A stretch of 64,000 nucleotides of DNA from Pseudomonadota bacterium (GCA_003242685.1 QGVD01000006.1:1-64000), one strand, 5' to 3'; counted from the first letter of the stretch, positions 49,269 through 58,557 are shown. Numbers and translations are program-made. Notes: generated from the sequence alone by a model not told the origin.

Positions 49269-50192
49269 TCAGCTCGGCTTCTCGCCCTTCACCGTGGTGC
49301 GATAGAGCTCGCGGCGATAGCCGTGATAGTCGTTGTACGCCTGGTGGACGCAGAGCCGGTTGTCCCACATGGCAAGCGTTCCCGGATACCACCTCAGCCG
49401 GCACGTGAACGCCGACTGCGTGACGTAATCCGCAAGGAACTTCAGGATCGGCGCCGATTCCTCCTCCGTCATGCCTTCGATGCCGATCGCATAGGCGGAA
49501 TCCACGAACAGCGCCTTCTCGCCCGTGACGGGATGCGTGCGCACCAGGGGATGGAAACTGCCCCGGATCTTGCGCTGCAGATCCTCCGGCAGTTTCTCCG
49601 CGTAACGCGTGGCCGCGAGCCGCCCGATCGGGCTGTCGCTCACCTGCACCGCTTCCTGCGCGGCGCGCAGCACGTCGCGCATCGAGAAGTGCACCTTCAG
49701 GTTCTGGATCATCGCCTTGTACGTATCGCTCAGCGTGGCGTAGGCCAGCGCGGAGTTCGCCCAGATGGTGTCGCCACCGAACGGCGGCACTTCGACGGCG
49801 TACAGGATCGTGATCGCCGGCGGCTCCGGCAGGAACGGCGAGTCCGTGTGCCAGCCCTCGCCGAACACCATCTTCGAAGGGTCGTCCGCCTCCTTGATGA
49901 GCGGCTGCACGTTGCGGTGACCCGGCACGCCCTGCGTATACGCGTCTTCCGCGAAGGGACCGAAACGCAGGCTGAACGCCTCGTGATCCCCATGCGTGAT
50001 GCGCTGGTCACGCAGGAAGATCATCTTGTGCCTGAAGAGGGCGTGACGCAGCTCGGCGAACTGCTCGTCGGTGATCCGGGTGACGTCAACGCCGAGGACC
50101 TCGGCGCCCATCGCCGCGGCGATGGGCTGAACCTCGATGTGACGGTACTTCGCGGCGTGATTGTCGAACTTGCCGGTGGGATGCAGTCGCAT
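49269..50192 (-). CDS. TauD/TfdA-family 2-oxoglutarate dioxygenase
   Basis: This 307-residue enzyme belongs to the TauD/TfdA family of Fe(II), 2-oxoglutarate-dependent dioxygenases. The iron site is His115-x-Asp117 (GEGWHTDSPF) with His283 (CVHQAYND), and Arg298 is the probable 2-oxoglutarate contact. Other family features are FLRDQRITHGDHEAFSLRFG and DTIWANSALAYATLSD. No signal peptide is present, so it acts in the cytoplasm. The substrate is unknown; taurine, alkylsulfates and aromatic ethers are among those used by relatives. A sulfatase gene lies 0.8 kb upstream on the same strand, which would fit sulfur scavenging. Confidence 0.88.
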   Translation of the reverse strand: MRLHPTGKFDNHAAKYRHIEVQPIAAAMGAEVLGVDVTRITDEQFAELRHALFRHKMIFLRDQRITHGDHEAFSLRFGPFAEDAYTQGVPGHRNVQPLIKEADDPSKMVFGEGWHTDSPFLPEPPAITILYAVEVPPFGGDTIWANSALAYATLSDTYKAMIQNLKVHFSMRDVLRAAQEAVQVSDSPIGRLAATRYAEKLPEDLQRKIRGSFHPLVRTHPVTGEKALFVDSAYAIGIEGMTEEESAPILKFLADYVTQSAFTCRLRWYPGTLAMWDNRLCVHQAYNDYHGYRRELYRTTVKGEKPS

Positions 50193-50294
50193 GGCTACCG
50201 CTTTGCCTCGAGCGTCCGGTCGACGGGCCGACGGCCATGATAAGCGACGCCCACCGCAGCAGGCACCGGGATTTTCCGAGAGCCGCCCGAGGGC

Positions 50295-50966
50295 TCACAT
50301 GCCCCAGAGAACCCCTCCCGGTGCCGGGCACCGCTCGACCTCTTCCGGCTCGTCCACTTCGCTGTCGAGCAGCCAGCACTGGTCGAGCACCGAGCAGTAG
50401 CAGGCTCTGAACCGCACTTTGTGCCGTGCCTTTTCGAACCGCTCCCACAGCACCGGATCGTTGCCCTCCTTCGGCAGATACACGATGCGGAGCCATTCCT
50501 CACGGCTCATCACGCGGTGCCGCAGCCCCGTGATGATGTTCTTCGTCTCGCCCTCGTACCCGCAGCACAGGCGCAGCAGCTCGCGGAGACCGCGCACGGG
50601 CGTGCCGTCGTAGGACAGCTCGGCCCAACGGATGCGCGCGGGACCGATGCCGCGGTTGAGGAGATCCAGGGTAACCGCCTCCTCGCCTTCCGGTGTGATG
50701 TCGCCCGTGCCGAAGATCAGCGACGGCCAGACACTCGCCGCCAGTATCCGCTCCTGAGTCCGGTTCGCATTGACGGCGACCACCAGCGACAGTGCGGAGA
50801 TGAACAGCACGCCCGCGCCGATCACGAACTCCATGCGGCGACGGGAGAACCAGCTGCGCCGCACGGGCGCCGGTGCAGCGTTCGAACGTCTTTCGCCGTC
50901 CGCCGTCGCGGGCGGCATGCGCACAGTACCGGGTGATGTATCGCTCGTCGGTCTTTCGTCGCTCAT
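50295..50966 (-). CDS. Single-span membrane protein of unknown function
   Basis: This 223-residue protein has a disordered, basic N-terminal segment to about residue 44, one membrane helix (FVIGAGVLFISALSLVVAVN) and a C-terminal domain, probably periplasmic. The domain has an Ig-like look (VTLDLLNRGIGPARIRWAEL) and seven Cys, including a vicinal pair in LLRLCCGYEGET, and CYCSVLDQCW. I recognise no family. The ATG at 50966 is used. It lies between the TauD-like gene (102 bp) and the sulfatase gene (63 bp) on the same strand. Confidence 0.7.
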   Translation of the reverse strand: MSDERPTSDTSPGTVRMPPATADGERRSNAAPAPVRRSWFSRRRMEFVIGAGVLFISALSLVVAVNANRTQERILAASVWPSLIFGTGDITPEGEEAVTLDLLNRGIGPARIRWAELSYDGTPVRGLRELLRLCCGYEGETKNIITGLRHRVMSREEWLRIVYLPKEGNDPVLWERFEKARHKVRFRACYCSVLDQCWLLDSEVDEPEEVERCPAPGGVLWGM

Positions 50967-51029
50967 GACCGGACAATCCTACCGCAACACAGGAGCGCCG
51001 CCCGCACCGCTCCAGTGCCGTTGCGGTGT

Positions 51030-52415
51030 TCAGTACCGGTCGACGAGCGTGCGCAACGTCTTGTTGTTCCAGCTCGCGCTTTCCGCGGGGTAAGGGAGCA
51101 TGGTGGCGTTCCAGCGCTCCCAGTCCGCCTTGAGCGTTGCGAAGAGCTCCGGGTGATGCGATTTCAGATCGCCCCTCTCCTGCGGATCCGCCACGATGTC
51201 GAAGAGGTACTCTCTGCCGCTGATACGCAGGTACTTCCACTTGCCTCGCCGCATCGCCGCCTGGTCGTTCGCCTTGTACCGCCAGTAGAGATCCCGCTCG
51301 AACGTGCGTGATTCGAGCAGCGTCGGCAGAAGGCTCATGCCGTCCGTCGGCGGCCATTGCTCGCGCGGCACACCGGCGGCCTCGAGGAAGGTCGGCATCC
51401 AGTCCATGGTGATCGCGGGCTGATCGGTCACCGTGCCGCGCGGAACACGTCCCGGCCAGCGCACGAGGAGCGGCGTGCGGATACCGCCCTCGAGCACCTC
51501 GGACTTCATCCCGTTGAACGGCCAGTTCTTCGCGAAACGCTCGCCGCCGTTGTCGGACGTGAAGACGACGATGGTGTCGTCCGCACGTCCGCTCGCCCGA
51601 AGCGCCGCGAGCACGTGACCCACGTTCTGGTCGAGCGACTCGATCATCGCGCGATACGTGGCGATGGTGCCGCCATCGAAGTGCATCGCGTTCGCGATCC
51701 TGCGTGCGAGCGCCTCGTCGCCCGGACCCTCCCACGGCCAGTGCGGCGCGGTGAAATGCAGGCTCAGCAGGAACGGGCGCGGATCGCTGCTCATGCGCAT
51801 GATCTCCTGCGCCGCGCGGTCGCCGAGCAGATCGGTCAGATAACCGACCGCCTCCACCGGGACGTCTCCGTCCCACAGATCGCGGATCGATTCCGTCGCC
51901 GCTTCACCCGTGGAGGTGCGGCGGATGTCGTGCGTGAAGTAATCGACGCCGCCGCCGCGGATACCCCAGAAGCGGTCGTAGCCGTGACGCAGCGGGCTGT
52001 GCCGGTCCTGCATCCCGAGATGCCACTTGCCGACGAGCGAAGTCTGGTACCCCGCCCTCTTGAGTTGCAGCGGCAAGGTCTCGACGCCCGGTTCGAGTCC
52101 AACGGCCTGTGTGCCCACGGGCTCCTCGAGCCCCACGCGCAGCCGGTACTGGTAACGTCCCGTGATGAGCGCGACGCGGGTCGGCGAGCAGACGGGGCTG
52201 TTCGAGTATCCGTGATCGAACTTCATGCCGTCGCGCGCGAGCGCGTCGAGATGCGGGGTCGACACGTCGTCGCGTCCATAGCAGCCGATGTCGGCCCACC
52301 CCATGTCGTCGGCCATGATGAACAGAAAACTGGGACGCCTCTCGGCGCTGCGAACGACCACGGGCGCCATCAGACAGGCGGCAGCGCCCTTCAGGAGACT
52401 GCGACGATCGACCAT
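51030..52415 (-). CDS. Exported type I sulfatase
   Basis: This 461-residue enzyme is a formylglycine-dependent sulfatase. The motif C76-S-P-T-R80 is the site where Cys is turned to formylglycine, and Asp36-Asp37 in IMADDMGWADIGCYG bind calcium. Late family segments are VFTSDNGGERFAKNWP and KWKYLRISGREYLFDI. The N-terminus MVDRRSLLKGAAACLM with a hydrophobic run to VVVRSAE is a Tat-like signal, so it is exported. Activation needs a formylglycine-generating enzyme or anSME encoded elsewhere. The substrate is an unknown sulfate ester. It diverges from a LysR regulator. Confidence 0.92.
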   Translation of the reverse strand: MVDRRSLLKGAAACLMAPVVVRSAERRPSFLFIMADDMGWADIGCYGRDDVSTPHLDALARDGMKFDHGYSNSPVCSPTRVALITGRYQYRLRVGLEEPVGTQAVGLEPGVETLPLQLKRAGYQTSLVGKWHLGMQDRHSPLRHGYDRFWGIRGGGVDYFTHDIRRTSTGEAATESIRDLWDGDVPVEAVGYLTDLLGDRAAQEIMRMSSDPRPFLLSLHFTAPHWPWEGPGDEALARRIANAMHFDGGTIATYRAMIESLDQNVGHVLAALRASGRADDTIVVFTSDNGGERFAKNWPFNGMKSEVLEGGIRTPLLVRWPGRVPRGTVTDQPAITMDWMPTFLEAAGVPREQWPPTDGMSLLPTLLESRTFERDLYWRYKANDQAAMRRGKWKYLRISGREYLFDIVADPQERGDLKSHHPELFATLKADWERWNATMLPYPAESASWNNKTLRTLVDRY

Positions 52416-52540
52416 TCACTTCCCCCCGATGTCCTCGGCGTACGACAATGTTCCCGTCCGCACGCTCGGGAAAGCAATAATCGCGGGCCGGCTCAGGTCA
52501 TCAGCCGCGAATGATGGGTGCGTCTTACGCGAAAGCTGCC

Positions 52541-53425
52541 ATGTACTCCTTCACCTTCCGTCAGATCGAAGTGTTCCTCGCGATCTGCCGCGCAGGGAAC
52601 TTCAGCGCGGCTGCCGGGCAGCTCGATGTCTCGCAGCCCGCCATCAGCAACGTGATCCGCTCGCTCGAGTCGCAGCTCGGTGTGGAGCTCTTCGAGCGCC
52701 GCAGAGGTGCGTCCTGTGTGCTCACGCGCGAGGGCATCGCCTTCAGGGACTGCGCGCAGCAGTTCCTCTCCCAGTGCGAAGCCATCGGCCGCGGCGCACG
52801 GCGCGGCCGCCTCCGCCCGAGGCCGCTGCGCGTGTTCGTCGGCGGGCATCTGCTCGAGGACTTCGTGCGTCCGCTGCTTCCCGAGCTCCACGAGGAGCAT
52901 CCCCAGCTGCAGCTCAACTTCCTTCCCGAGCGCAGCCGCGACCAGCTCCTGCAGGAAATCCAGGCGGGAAAGATCGACGTCGCCGTGATCACGGCGCCGG
53001 CGGACGAGCGCCCGCCCGGGTCGCTCCACCTCGGCACCGTGCCTGCGGGCGTCTACGGTGCACGCAACTTCCGCGGACCGCTGACGGCGGAGGAGGTCTC
53101 GGCGCTGCCCTTCCTCCTGCCTCCCGCCGGCACGAAGCTCACCGGCTCCATGCTGCGCGCGCTCGAGAAGCAGGGTGTCGTTCCTTCGCGCATCGTGGAT
53201 TTCTGCCAGTACCACGACGTGCGCATCCGGCTGGCCTGCCGCGGCAAGGGCGTCACGTTCTCCGTGCAGAGCGTCATCGAAAAGCACGATCCGCGCGGCC
53301 AGCTCCGCATGGTGTTCGCGACCGAGCCCTGGGAGCGGCGGCTGTACATCAATCCGCACGTGGAACCTGCGAGCGCCACCGCGATCGCAAGCTTCATGAC
53401 CCGTGCGCTCTCGACCGATCGCTGA
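52541..53425 (+). CDS. LysR-family transcriptional regulator
   Basis: This 294-residue regulator has the LysR winged helix at residues about 1-60 (FTFRQIEVFLAICRAGNFSA, then LDVSQPAISNVIRSLESQLG and LFERRRG) and a periplasmic-binding-like effector domain. I set the start at the ATG at 52541 because the family normally begins here; an ATG ten codons earlier is possible and neither has a strong ribosome site. It diverges from the sulfatase across 125 bp, so it probably controls that gene and itself. A TCAT-N9-ATGA inverted repeat lies in the gap but is too short to call as its operator. Confidence 0.88.
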   Translation: MYSFTFRQIEVFLAICRAGNFSAAAGQLDVSQPAISNVIRSLESQLGVELFERRRGASCVLTREGIAFRDCAQQFLSQCEAIGRGARRGRLRPRPLRVFVGGHLLEDFVRPLLPELHEEHPQLQLNFLPERSRDQLLQEIQAGKIDVAVITAPADERPPGSLHLGTVPAGVYGARNFRGPLTAEEVSALPFLLPPAGTKLTGSMLRALEKQGVVPSRIVDFCQYHDVRIRLACRGKGVTFSVQSVIEKHDPRGQLRMVFATEPWERRLYINPHVEPASATAIASFMTRALSTDR

Positions 53426-53434
53426 GCGCTCCGC

Positions 53435-53458
53435 ACCCATCACGAATGTCTGATGGGT
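53435..53458. terminator. Hairpin after the LysR gene
   Basis: ACCCATCA and TGATGGGT form a perfect 8-bp stem around an 8-base loop, 10 bp after the LysR stop. No T tract follows. It separates the regulator from the TonB receptor gene. Confidence 0.45.
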
Positions 53459-53520
53459 AGGGATAGCCCGCAACCCTAATGCTTGTCGCAGGGATGCCTC
53501 TTTACGATCCCCCGCATTCA

Positions 53521-53534
53521 GTCACTTCGGTGAC
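53521..53534 (+). promoter_or_regulatory. UUCG hairpin in the receptor leader
   Basis: GTCAC-TTCG-GTGAC forms a 5-bp stem with a UUCG tetraloop, an unusually stable RNA loop, ending 26 bp before the receptor ATG and just ahead of its ribosome site (GGGGGAATCG). A role in mRNA stability or translation is possible; nothing more can be shown. Confidence 0.35.
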
Positions 53535-53560
53535 AACCTACACGAAGCAGGGGGGAATCG

Positions 53561-56500
53561 ATGGCTCCGTTCCGCTACCGGGCCGCCGTGCCGTGCCCGC
53601 ACATCATCTCGCGCTCCGCGAGATCACGGGTCTCGTTCGCCGTCGCTCTGGCGCTGTCCGGAGCGTCGTTCGCTCAGGCTCCGGATCAGGAGGAACCGGC
53701 GCTCAGCGAGATCGTCGTCACCGGCTCGCGCATCCAGCTCACGTCGGGCATGGAGACGCCGACGCCGGTCGCAGCGCTGAGCGTCGACGAGATCACCAGC
53801 ATGGCGCCCGGCGCACTGACCGAAGCGATGGTCCAGCTTCCGCAGTTCTACGCGAGCGCCACGGCGGCGACGTTCAACGGAGCCAACAACAACTTCTTCA
53901 GCTCACCGGGCGGCGGCAGCCTGAATCTCCGCGGCATCGGCTCGAAGCGCACGCTGACGCTTCTCGACGGCCGCCGCGTCGTGTCCGCGAGCATCTACGG
54001 CGGTCCCGACATCAACTCCTTTCCAGAGGCGATGCTGAAGTCCATCGAGGCGGTGACGGGCGGCGCGAGCGCCGCGTACGGCACCGACGCCGTGTCGGGC
54101 GTCATCAACTACATCCTCGATACGGAGTTCGAGGGGTTCCGTGCTCACGGTCAGACCGGACAGACGCAGCGCGGCGACGGCGACACCACGGAGTACTCGT
54201 TCGCGCTCGGCCCGCGTCTCGGAGAGCGTGCACACGTGCTGCTCTCCGCCGAGTACTTCCAGCAGGACAGCATCGAGACGTTCGAAGGGCGCGACTGGTA
54301 CCAGGGATGGGGCATGCTGCAGGTCGGCTCGGGATCGAGCCCGTCCGATCCGCGGCTCGTTCCGGCGCGTGACGTCGTCTCTACCGCGGCCTCGTACGAC
54401 GGCGTGATCATCAGCTGGAACGACGCGAACGGACAGCCGGTGAACGTCCCGGGCTTCGGTCCTTCCATCTTCAACAGCGATGGAACGCTCACGCCCTTCA
54501 CTTTCGGCAGCCTGGTCTCTCAGGCGAGCCGCGCGCATTCACGCACGGGCGGCGGCAGCGGTACGGACAACAACTCGGACCGGCCGAACCTGCTCGCCGG
54601 CGCAAAGCGCACCAACGCCTTCGGCTACTTCGACTACGACGTCACCGACAATCTGAACCTCTACGTCCAGGGGCTGTTCAGCGATCAGGAGCTCTGGGCG
54701 CCGAACTTCGGCGGCATCTTCTGCCCTGCTTCGGTCGGCTGTCAGGGCAACCAGGGCATCACGATCTTCGCCGACAACGCGTTCCTGCCCGCCGACCTGC
54801 GTCAGCGCATGGTGGAGAACGGCATCGCCTCGTTCACCATGGGGCGCATCGGGCACAGCTCCGATCTCGCCAGCGAGTCGTACGTCCGCCAGAGCACACG
54901 CATGCGCTCGGCGACGGTCGGCTTCAAGGCGAACGTCGCCTCCGACGGGTTCTTCAACGGCTGGCGCATCGACGGCTACTACCAGTACGGCGAAACCGAT
55001 ATCGACGCCGCGCAGGAAGGTGGCATCCGCATCGACCGCATCTGGCTCGCGCTCGATGCCGTCGTCGATCCGGCAACCGGCAACATCGTCTGCAACGCCG
55101 CTCTGGCGCCGAACAGCGCGTATCGCGACTGCAAGCCGCTCAATCTCTTCGGCCGCGGCCGCGCCTCGAAGGAAGCGATCGACTGGGTGACGGGCTTCGA
55201 TCCCGGCATCGCGGTGACGACCACGCCGTATCTGCCGGGCTATCCTCCCGAGACCTACAGCTACATCGGCGACGAGCACAAGCACCGGCTGATCGCGATC
55301 GAGCAGGAAGTCGTGGAGATCTCCGCGAGCGGCAGGATCGCGGAGGGCTGGGCCGGGCCCATCTCGGCGGCCATCGGCGCGCACTATCGCAAGGAGAGCC
55401 TCGATCAGAAGGTTCAGGCCTCACAGGGCAATCCATCCGCCGATCCTCTCGATTTCAACGTGGTGCCCGGTAACGATCCCGAGCTCAGAATCCGTGGCGT
55501 GCCGGGCGGAGCCCGGAACAACTCCGTGGAGATCCAGTTCTCCAAGGTGCCGTTCGCGCGCGGCGAGTACGACATCAAGGAGATCTTCACCGAGACCCTG
55601 GTGCCGCTATGGAGCGGCTCGCGCTGGCTCGAGCAGCTCAACTTCAACGGCGCGCTGCGCTGGGCCGATTACGCGGGAAGCGGCACGATCTGGACCTACA
55701 AGGCCGGTCTCGATGCCACGTTCACCGATTCGTTCCGGCTGCGCGGCACCTACTCGCGCGACGTGCGCGCCGCGAACCTCGGCGAGCGTTTCGACCGCAC
55801 GGGCGGCGCCGGCTCGGTACGCGATCCGCGCAAACTCGCGGATGCGCCGAACGTGCCCGTGACACTCGTCCAGGGGGGCAATCCCCAAGTCGACCCCGAA
55901 GAGGCCGACACGTACACCGTCGGATTCGTATACCGGCCGCAGTGGCTGCCCGGCTTCGACCTCTCCGTCGACTGGCTGAGCGTCGACGTCTCGGGCTCCA
56001 TCGAGCAGTTCACCGCCCAGCAGATCGTCGATGCCTGCTACATCCAGGGCGATCAGGATCAGTGCGCCAACATCCTTCTGGACGCCAACGGCGAGTTCAA
56101 TCTCATCAATCAGACGTTCCAGAACGTGTCGAAGGCCAGGATCAGCGGCATCGACTTCGAGATCGGCTACTCGCGGCCGGTGAACATCCTCGGCGGCGGT
56201 GAACGGCTCGGCGTGCGAGTGTTCGCGAGCTACCTGCAGGAGAACTCCACGACCAACTCCGCGGGCATCAAGACCGACCGCGCCGGACAGGTAAACGTCT
56301 TCGCGCTGCCGGAGTGGAAGGCGACGGCCAGCATCAGCTACAGCCGCGGACCGTTCCGCAGCTTCCTGCAGCTCCGCTACATCGGTGAAGGCGTGTACGA
56401 CACGCAGAACGGCATCGGCACCAACAACTGGATCGTGGCCGACAACGACATCGGGTCGATCACCTACGTCGACGCCAGGATCTCCTGGGACATGAGCTTC

Positions 56501-56668
56501 GGTAACGGCACGCTCGAGCTCTTCGGCAACGTCACCAATCTCTTCGACCGCGATCCGCCGATCATTCCCTCGTACAGCCCCGCCGTCGCGGCACCCGCGC
56601 AGTACAACGCGGGACTGTACGACGTCATCGGCAGGCGCTTCGTCGTAGGCGCGAACCTGCGATTCTGA
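53561..56668 (+). CDS. TonB-dependent outer-membrane receptor
   Basis: This 1035-residue protein is a TonB-dependent transporter of the large type common in proteobacteria that feed on complex organic matter. A signal peptide (ending SGASFAQ) is followed by the TonB-box region SEIVVTGSRI. The plug domain has LNLRGIGSKRTLTLLDGRRV and YGTDAVSGVINYIL, and a long beta-barrel ends in an aromatic residue (RRFVVGANLRF). The ATG at 53561 follows GGGGGAATCG. No siderophore genes are near. The SDR, NTF2-like, hydrolase and PQQ genes downstream suggest uptake of an organic substrate. Confidence 0.95.
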   Translation: MAPFRYRAAVPCPHIISRSARSRVSFAVALALSGASFAQAPDQEEPALSEIVVTGSRIQLTSGMETPTPVAALSVDEITSMAPGALTEAMVQLPQFYASATAATFNGANNNFFSSPGGGSLNLRGIGSKRTLTLLDGRRVVSASIYGGPDINSFPEAMLKSIEAVTGGASAAYGTDAVSGVINYILDTEFEGFRAHGQTGQTQRGDGDTTEYSFALGPRLGERAHVLLSAEYFQQDSIETFEGRDWYQGWGMLQVGSGSSPSDPRLVPARDVVSTAASYDGVIISWNDANGQPVNVPGFGPSIFNSDGTLTPFTFGSLVSQASRAHSRTGGGSGTDNNSDRPNLLAGAKRTNAFGYFDYDVTDNLNLYVQGLFSDQELWAPNFGGIFCPASVGCQGNQGITIFADNAFLPADLRQRMVENGIASFTMGRIGHSSDLASESYVRQSTRMRSATVGFKANVASDGFFNGWRIDGYYQYGETDIDAAQEGGIRIDRIWLALDAVVDPATGNIVCNAALAPNSAYRDCKPLNLFGRGRASKEAIDWVTGFDPGIAVTTTPYLPGYPPETYSYIGDEHKHRLIAIEQEVVEISASGRIAEGWAGPISAAIGAHYRKESLDQKVQASQGNPSADPLDFNVVPGNDPELRIRGVPGGARNNSVEIQFSKVPFARGEYDIKEIFTETLVPLWSGSRWLEQLNFNGALRWADYAGSGTIWTYKAGLDATFTDSFRLRGTYSRDVRAANLGERFDRTGGAGSVRDPRKLADAPNVPVTLVQGGNPQVDPEEADTYTVGFVYRPQWLPGFDLSVDWLSVDVSGSIEQFTAQQIVDACYIQGDQDQCANILLDANGEFNLINQTFQNVSKARISGIDFEIGYSRPVNILGGGERLGVRVFASYLQENSTTNSAGIKTDRAGQVNVFALPEWKATASISYSRGPFRSFLQLRYIGEGVYDTQNGIGTNNWIVADNDIGSITYVDARISWDMSFGNGTLELFGNVTNLFDRDPPIIPSYSPAVAAPAQYNAGLYDVIGRRFVVGANLRF

Positions 56669-56682
56669 GGGGGGAAGCGGAA

Positions 56683-56718
56683 CCCGGCGCGGTCGCTCAC
56701 CTCCGGCACCGCGCCGGG
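56683..56718. terminator. Hairpin after the TonB receptor gene
   Basis: CCCGGCGCGGT and ACCGCGCCGGG form a perfect 11-bp stem around a 14-base loop, 14 bp after the receptor stop. No T tract follows, but stem length and position support termination. Confidence 0.6.
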
Positions 56719-56799
56719 GCATCCGCTCCTCGCACGTCTCTCTCGCGCCGCGCGGCGGCGGCACTCCTCTCCCGGCCGCCCGCCTGCGGCGCGAGTCTT

Positions 56800-56822
56800 T
56801 TCTTTCGAGCGGCACGAAAGAA
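56800..56822. repeat. A/T-rich inverted repeat
   Basis: TTCTTTCG and CGAAAGAA form an 8-bp stem with a 7-base loop. The arms are much less GC-rich than the surroundings. It could be a second terminator or a binding site. Confidence 0.4.
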
Positions 56823-56964
56823 GCGGCGGCGTGTGATCGAGGCGCAGTCGTCGTCGCACCGGGTGCGCCCGGACCGCGTCTGCGCCGGGTATGCGGTCGC
56901 CGGTCGAGGCGGTAGACTCCCGTCGGCTTTCCGCCTCCTTCGTGAACCGGCATGGGGAATTGAG

Positions 56965-57579
56965 ATGAATCGATTCGAACGCGCCATCTACGAATGCATG
57001 AGGCCCACCGCCGAGCTCCTCGAGCGGACGACGAATCCGCTGCACCGGGCGATCCTCCTCAACTTCTGGCGGCACGTGCACCTCGAGGGGGCCGGTGAGT
57101 TCGAGGCGATCGTGGCGCCCGACATGATGGTCGATCATCCCGTCTATCGCGTGACCTGGGGCGCCAACCCCACCGTCATCGAGGGCAAGGAAGGCGTGCT
57201 CGCGTTCTACCGCAGCGTCGGCGATGCGGTGCTGTGGCACTCCGACGATCGCCTCGCGGTCGCGGACTGGGGAATCTGCGACGAGATCACCTTCCATCAG
57301 CTCGCGAAGGGCGCGGACCTCCGCGCGCTCGGCTACGATGTCGAGCATCCCGATCGCATCTACCACGTCTACAGCCGCCAGGCGTTCATCTGGCCGTACG
57401 ACGAGAAGGCGCGCCTGGCCGGCGAGCACCTCTACGAAGACAAGACGAGCCTTCGCATCGAGGAGGTGGATCCTTCGGAAGCCATCACGCCTGCACGGGT
57501 GCGCGAGATCCACCGCGAGCTCCTCGCGAAGCTCGAAGCCGAGCGCGGACCGAATTTCTGGGTGCTCGGCAGGGCCTGA
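56965..57579 (+). CDS. SnoaL/NTF2-like protein
   Basis: This 204-residue protein has a SnoaL/NTF2-like fold without a signal peptide, so it is probably cytoplasmic. Recognisable parts are ILLNFWRHVHLEGAGEFEAI, DMMVDHPVYRVTWG, EGKEGVLAFYRSVGDAVLWH and a long C-terminal helix (ITPARVREIHRELLAKLEAE). Many such proteins, often in steroid or terpenoid gene clusters, act as isomerases or hydratases. The Asp/His residues of DMMVDHPVY could serve, but this is not certain. The ATG at 56965 follows GGGGAATTGAG. It precedes the SDR gene by 98 bp on the same strand. Confidence 0.8.
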   Translation: MNRFERAIYECMRPTAELLERTTNPLHRAILLNFWRHVHLEGAGEFEAIVAPDMMVDHPVYRVTWGANPTVIEGKEGVLAFYRSVGDAVLWHSDDRLAVADWGICDEITFHQLAKGADLRALGYDVEHPDRIYHVYSRQAFIWPYDEKARLAGEHLYEDKTSLRIEEVDPSEAITPARVREIHRELLAKLEAERGPNFWVLGRA

Positions 57580-57677
57580 TCGATCGGGCCGCGCCTTCGC
57601 GGTCGCGTGGCCCCGCTGCCGCATGCCCGACGGCGGGTGCCGCGACGATCCCATCGCAGGAACGAGAGTGAGCGGCG

Positions 57678-58556
57678 ATGAAGAACCTGAGCGGCAGGGT
57701 CGCATTCATTACGGGAGGGGCAAGCGGCATAGGGCTCGGCATCGCCGGCGCCCTCGTCGATGCGGGCATGAAGGTCGTGCTCGCCGATCTGCGCCAGGAC
57801 CATATCGACGAGGCGCTCGCCGGTTTCGAGCGGCAGGGGCGCCGGCAGAGCGTGCATGCGATCCGACTCGACGTGACCGACCGGGCCGCAATGGCAGCCG
57901 CCGCCGATGAAACCGAGCGCGTGTTCGGCAAGGTGCACGTGCTCGTGAACAACGCCGGCGTCGGCATCCAGGGACCCTTCAGGGGAATCACGTACGAGGA
58001 CTGGGATTTCGGCCTTGCGGTCAATCTCGGCGGTGTCGTGAACGGTCTGCAGACCTTCCTGCCCCGCATCCGCTCGCACGGCGAAGGGGGACACATCGTC
58101 AACACCGCCTCGCTCGCCGCGCTGGTTCCGATGCCTGCGCAGTTCGTCGTCTACGTCGCTGCGAAGTCCGCGGTGATCGCGATCTCGGAGACCATCCGCG
58201 GTGAGCTCGCGCAGGAAGGCATCGGCGTCTCCGTGCTCTGCCCGGGCCCCGTCCGGACGAACATCCACGAGGTCGCGAAGAACCGTCCCGGGAAGTTCGG
58301 CGTCGGCGAGGCATTCCGGCAGGCCGAGCAGTCGGGCGCGACGCAGGTGCCCTTCCCGAGCATGATGGAGCCGTCGGAGGTCGGAAAGCTCGTCCTCAGA
58401 GCGATTCAGAACGACGAGCTGTACGTCATCACTCACGGTGAATGGCGTCCGATGGTGGAAGCGCGTCTCGCCGCGATTCTCGCGGCGATGCCGACGAAGC
58501 TCGACCCGGCGCTGGTCGCGATGCTGCAGGGACGGCAGGCAGAGGGAGGCAAGTGA
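57678..58556 (+). CDS. Short-chain dehydrogenase/reductase
   Basis: This 292-residue SDR enzyme binds NAD(P) through TGGASGIGLGIAGAL (from residue 12) and has the NNAG motif in VLVNNAGVGIQG. The catalytic set is Ser in NTASLAALVP with YVAAKSA, the Tyr-x-x-x-Lys pair (Tyr155, Lys159). The C-terminal region has VGKLVLRAIQNDELYVITHG, the same element that survives in the decayed copy just downstream. The acidic residue after the second strand (VLADLRQD) suggests NAD rather than NADP. It starts 98 bp after the NTF2-like gene. The substrate is an unknown alcohol or ketone. Confidence 0.92.
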   Translation: MKNLSGRVAFITGGASGIGLGIAGALVDAGMKVVLADLRQDHIDEALAGFERQGRRQSVHAIRLDVTDRAAMAAAADETERVFGKVHVLVNNAGVGIQGPFRGITYEDWDFGLAVNLGGVVNGLQTFLPRIRSHGEGGHIVNTASLAALVPMPAQFVVYVAAKSAVIAISETIRGELAQEGIGVSVLCPGPVRTNIHEVAKNRPGKFGVGEAFRQAEQSGATQVPFPSMMEPSEVGKLVLRAIQNDELYVITHGEWRPMVEARLAAILAAMPTKLDPALVAMLQGRQAEGGK

Positions 58557-58557
58557 G

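Larger units (their letters stand above)
56669..56964. other. Intergenic region with two hairpins
   Basis: This 296-bp gap has no credible gene. The first part is the receptor terminator. A second, A/T-richer inverted repeat is described separately. The last 20 bp hold the ribosome site of the next gene (GGGGAATTGAG). I see no clear promoter. Confidence 0.6.

Noticed and set aside
52416..52540. LysR operator (TCAT-N9-ATGA) between sulfatase and regulator
   Set aside because: The arms are only 4 bp and do not fit the T-N11-A pattern well.
53483..53508. Sigma-70 promoter TTGTCG / TACGAT for the TonB receptor
   Set aside because: The spacer is 14 bp, too short for normal recognition.
56833..56964. 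Upstream extension of the NTF2-like gene to 56833
   Set aside because: The added 44 residues are Arg-rich and unlike the family; the ATG at 56965 has a good ribosome site.
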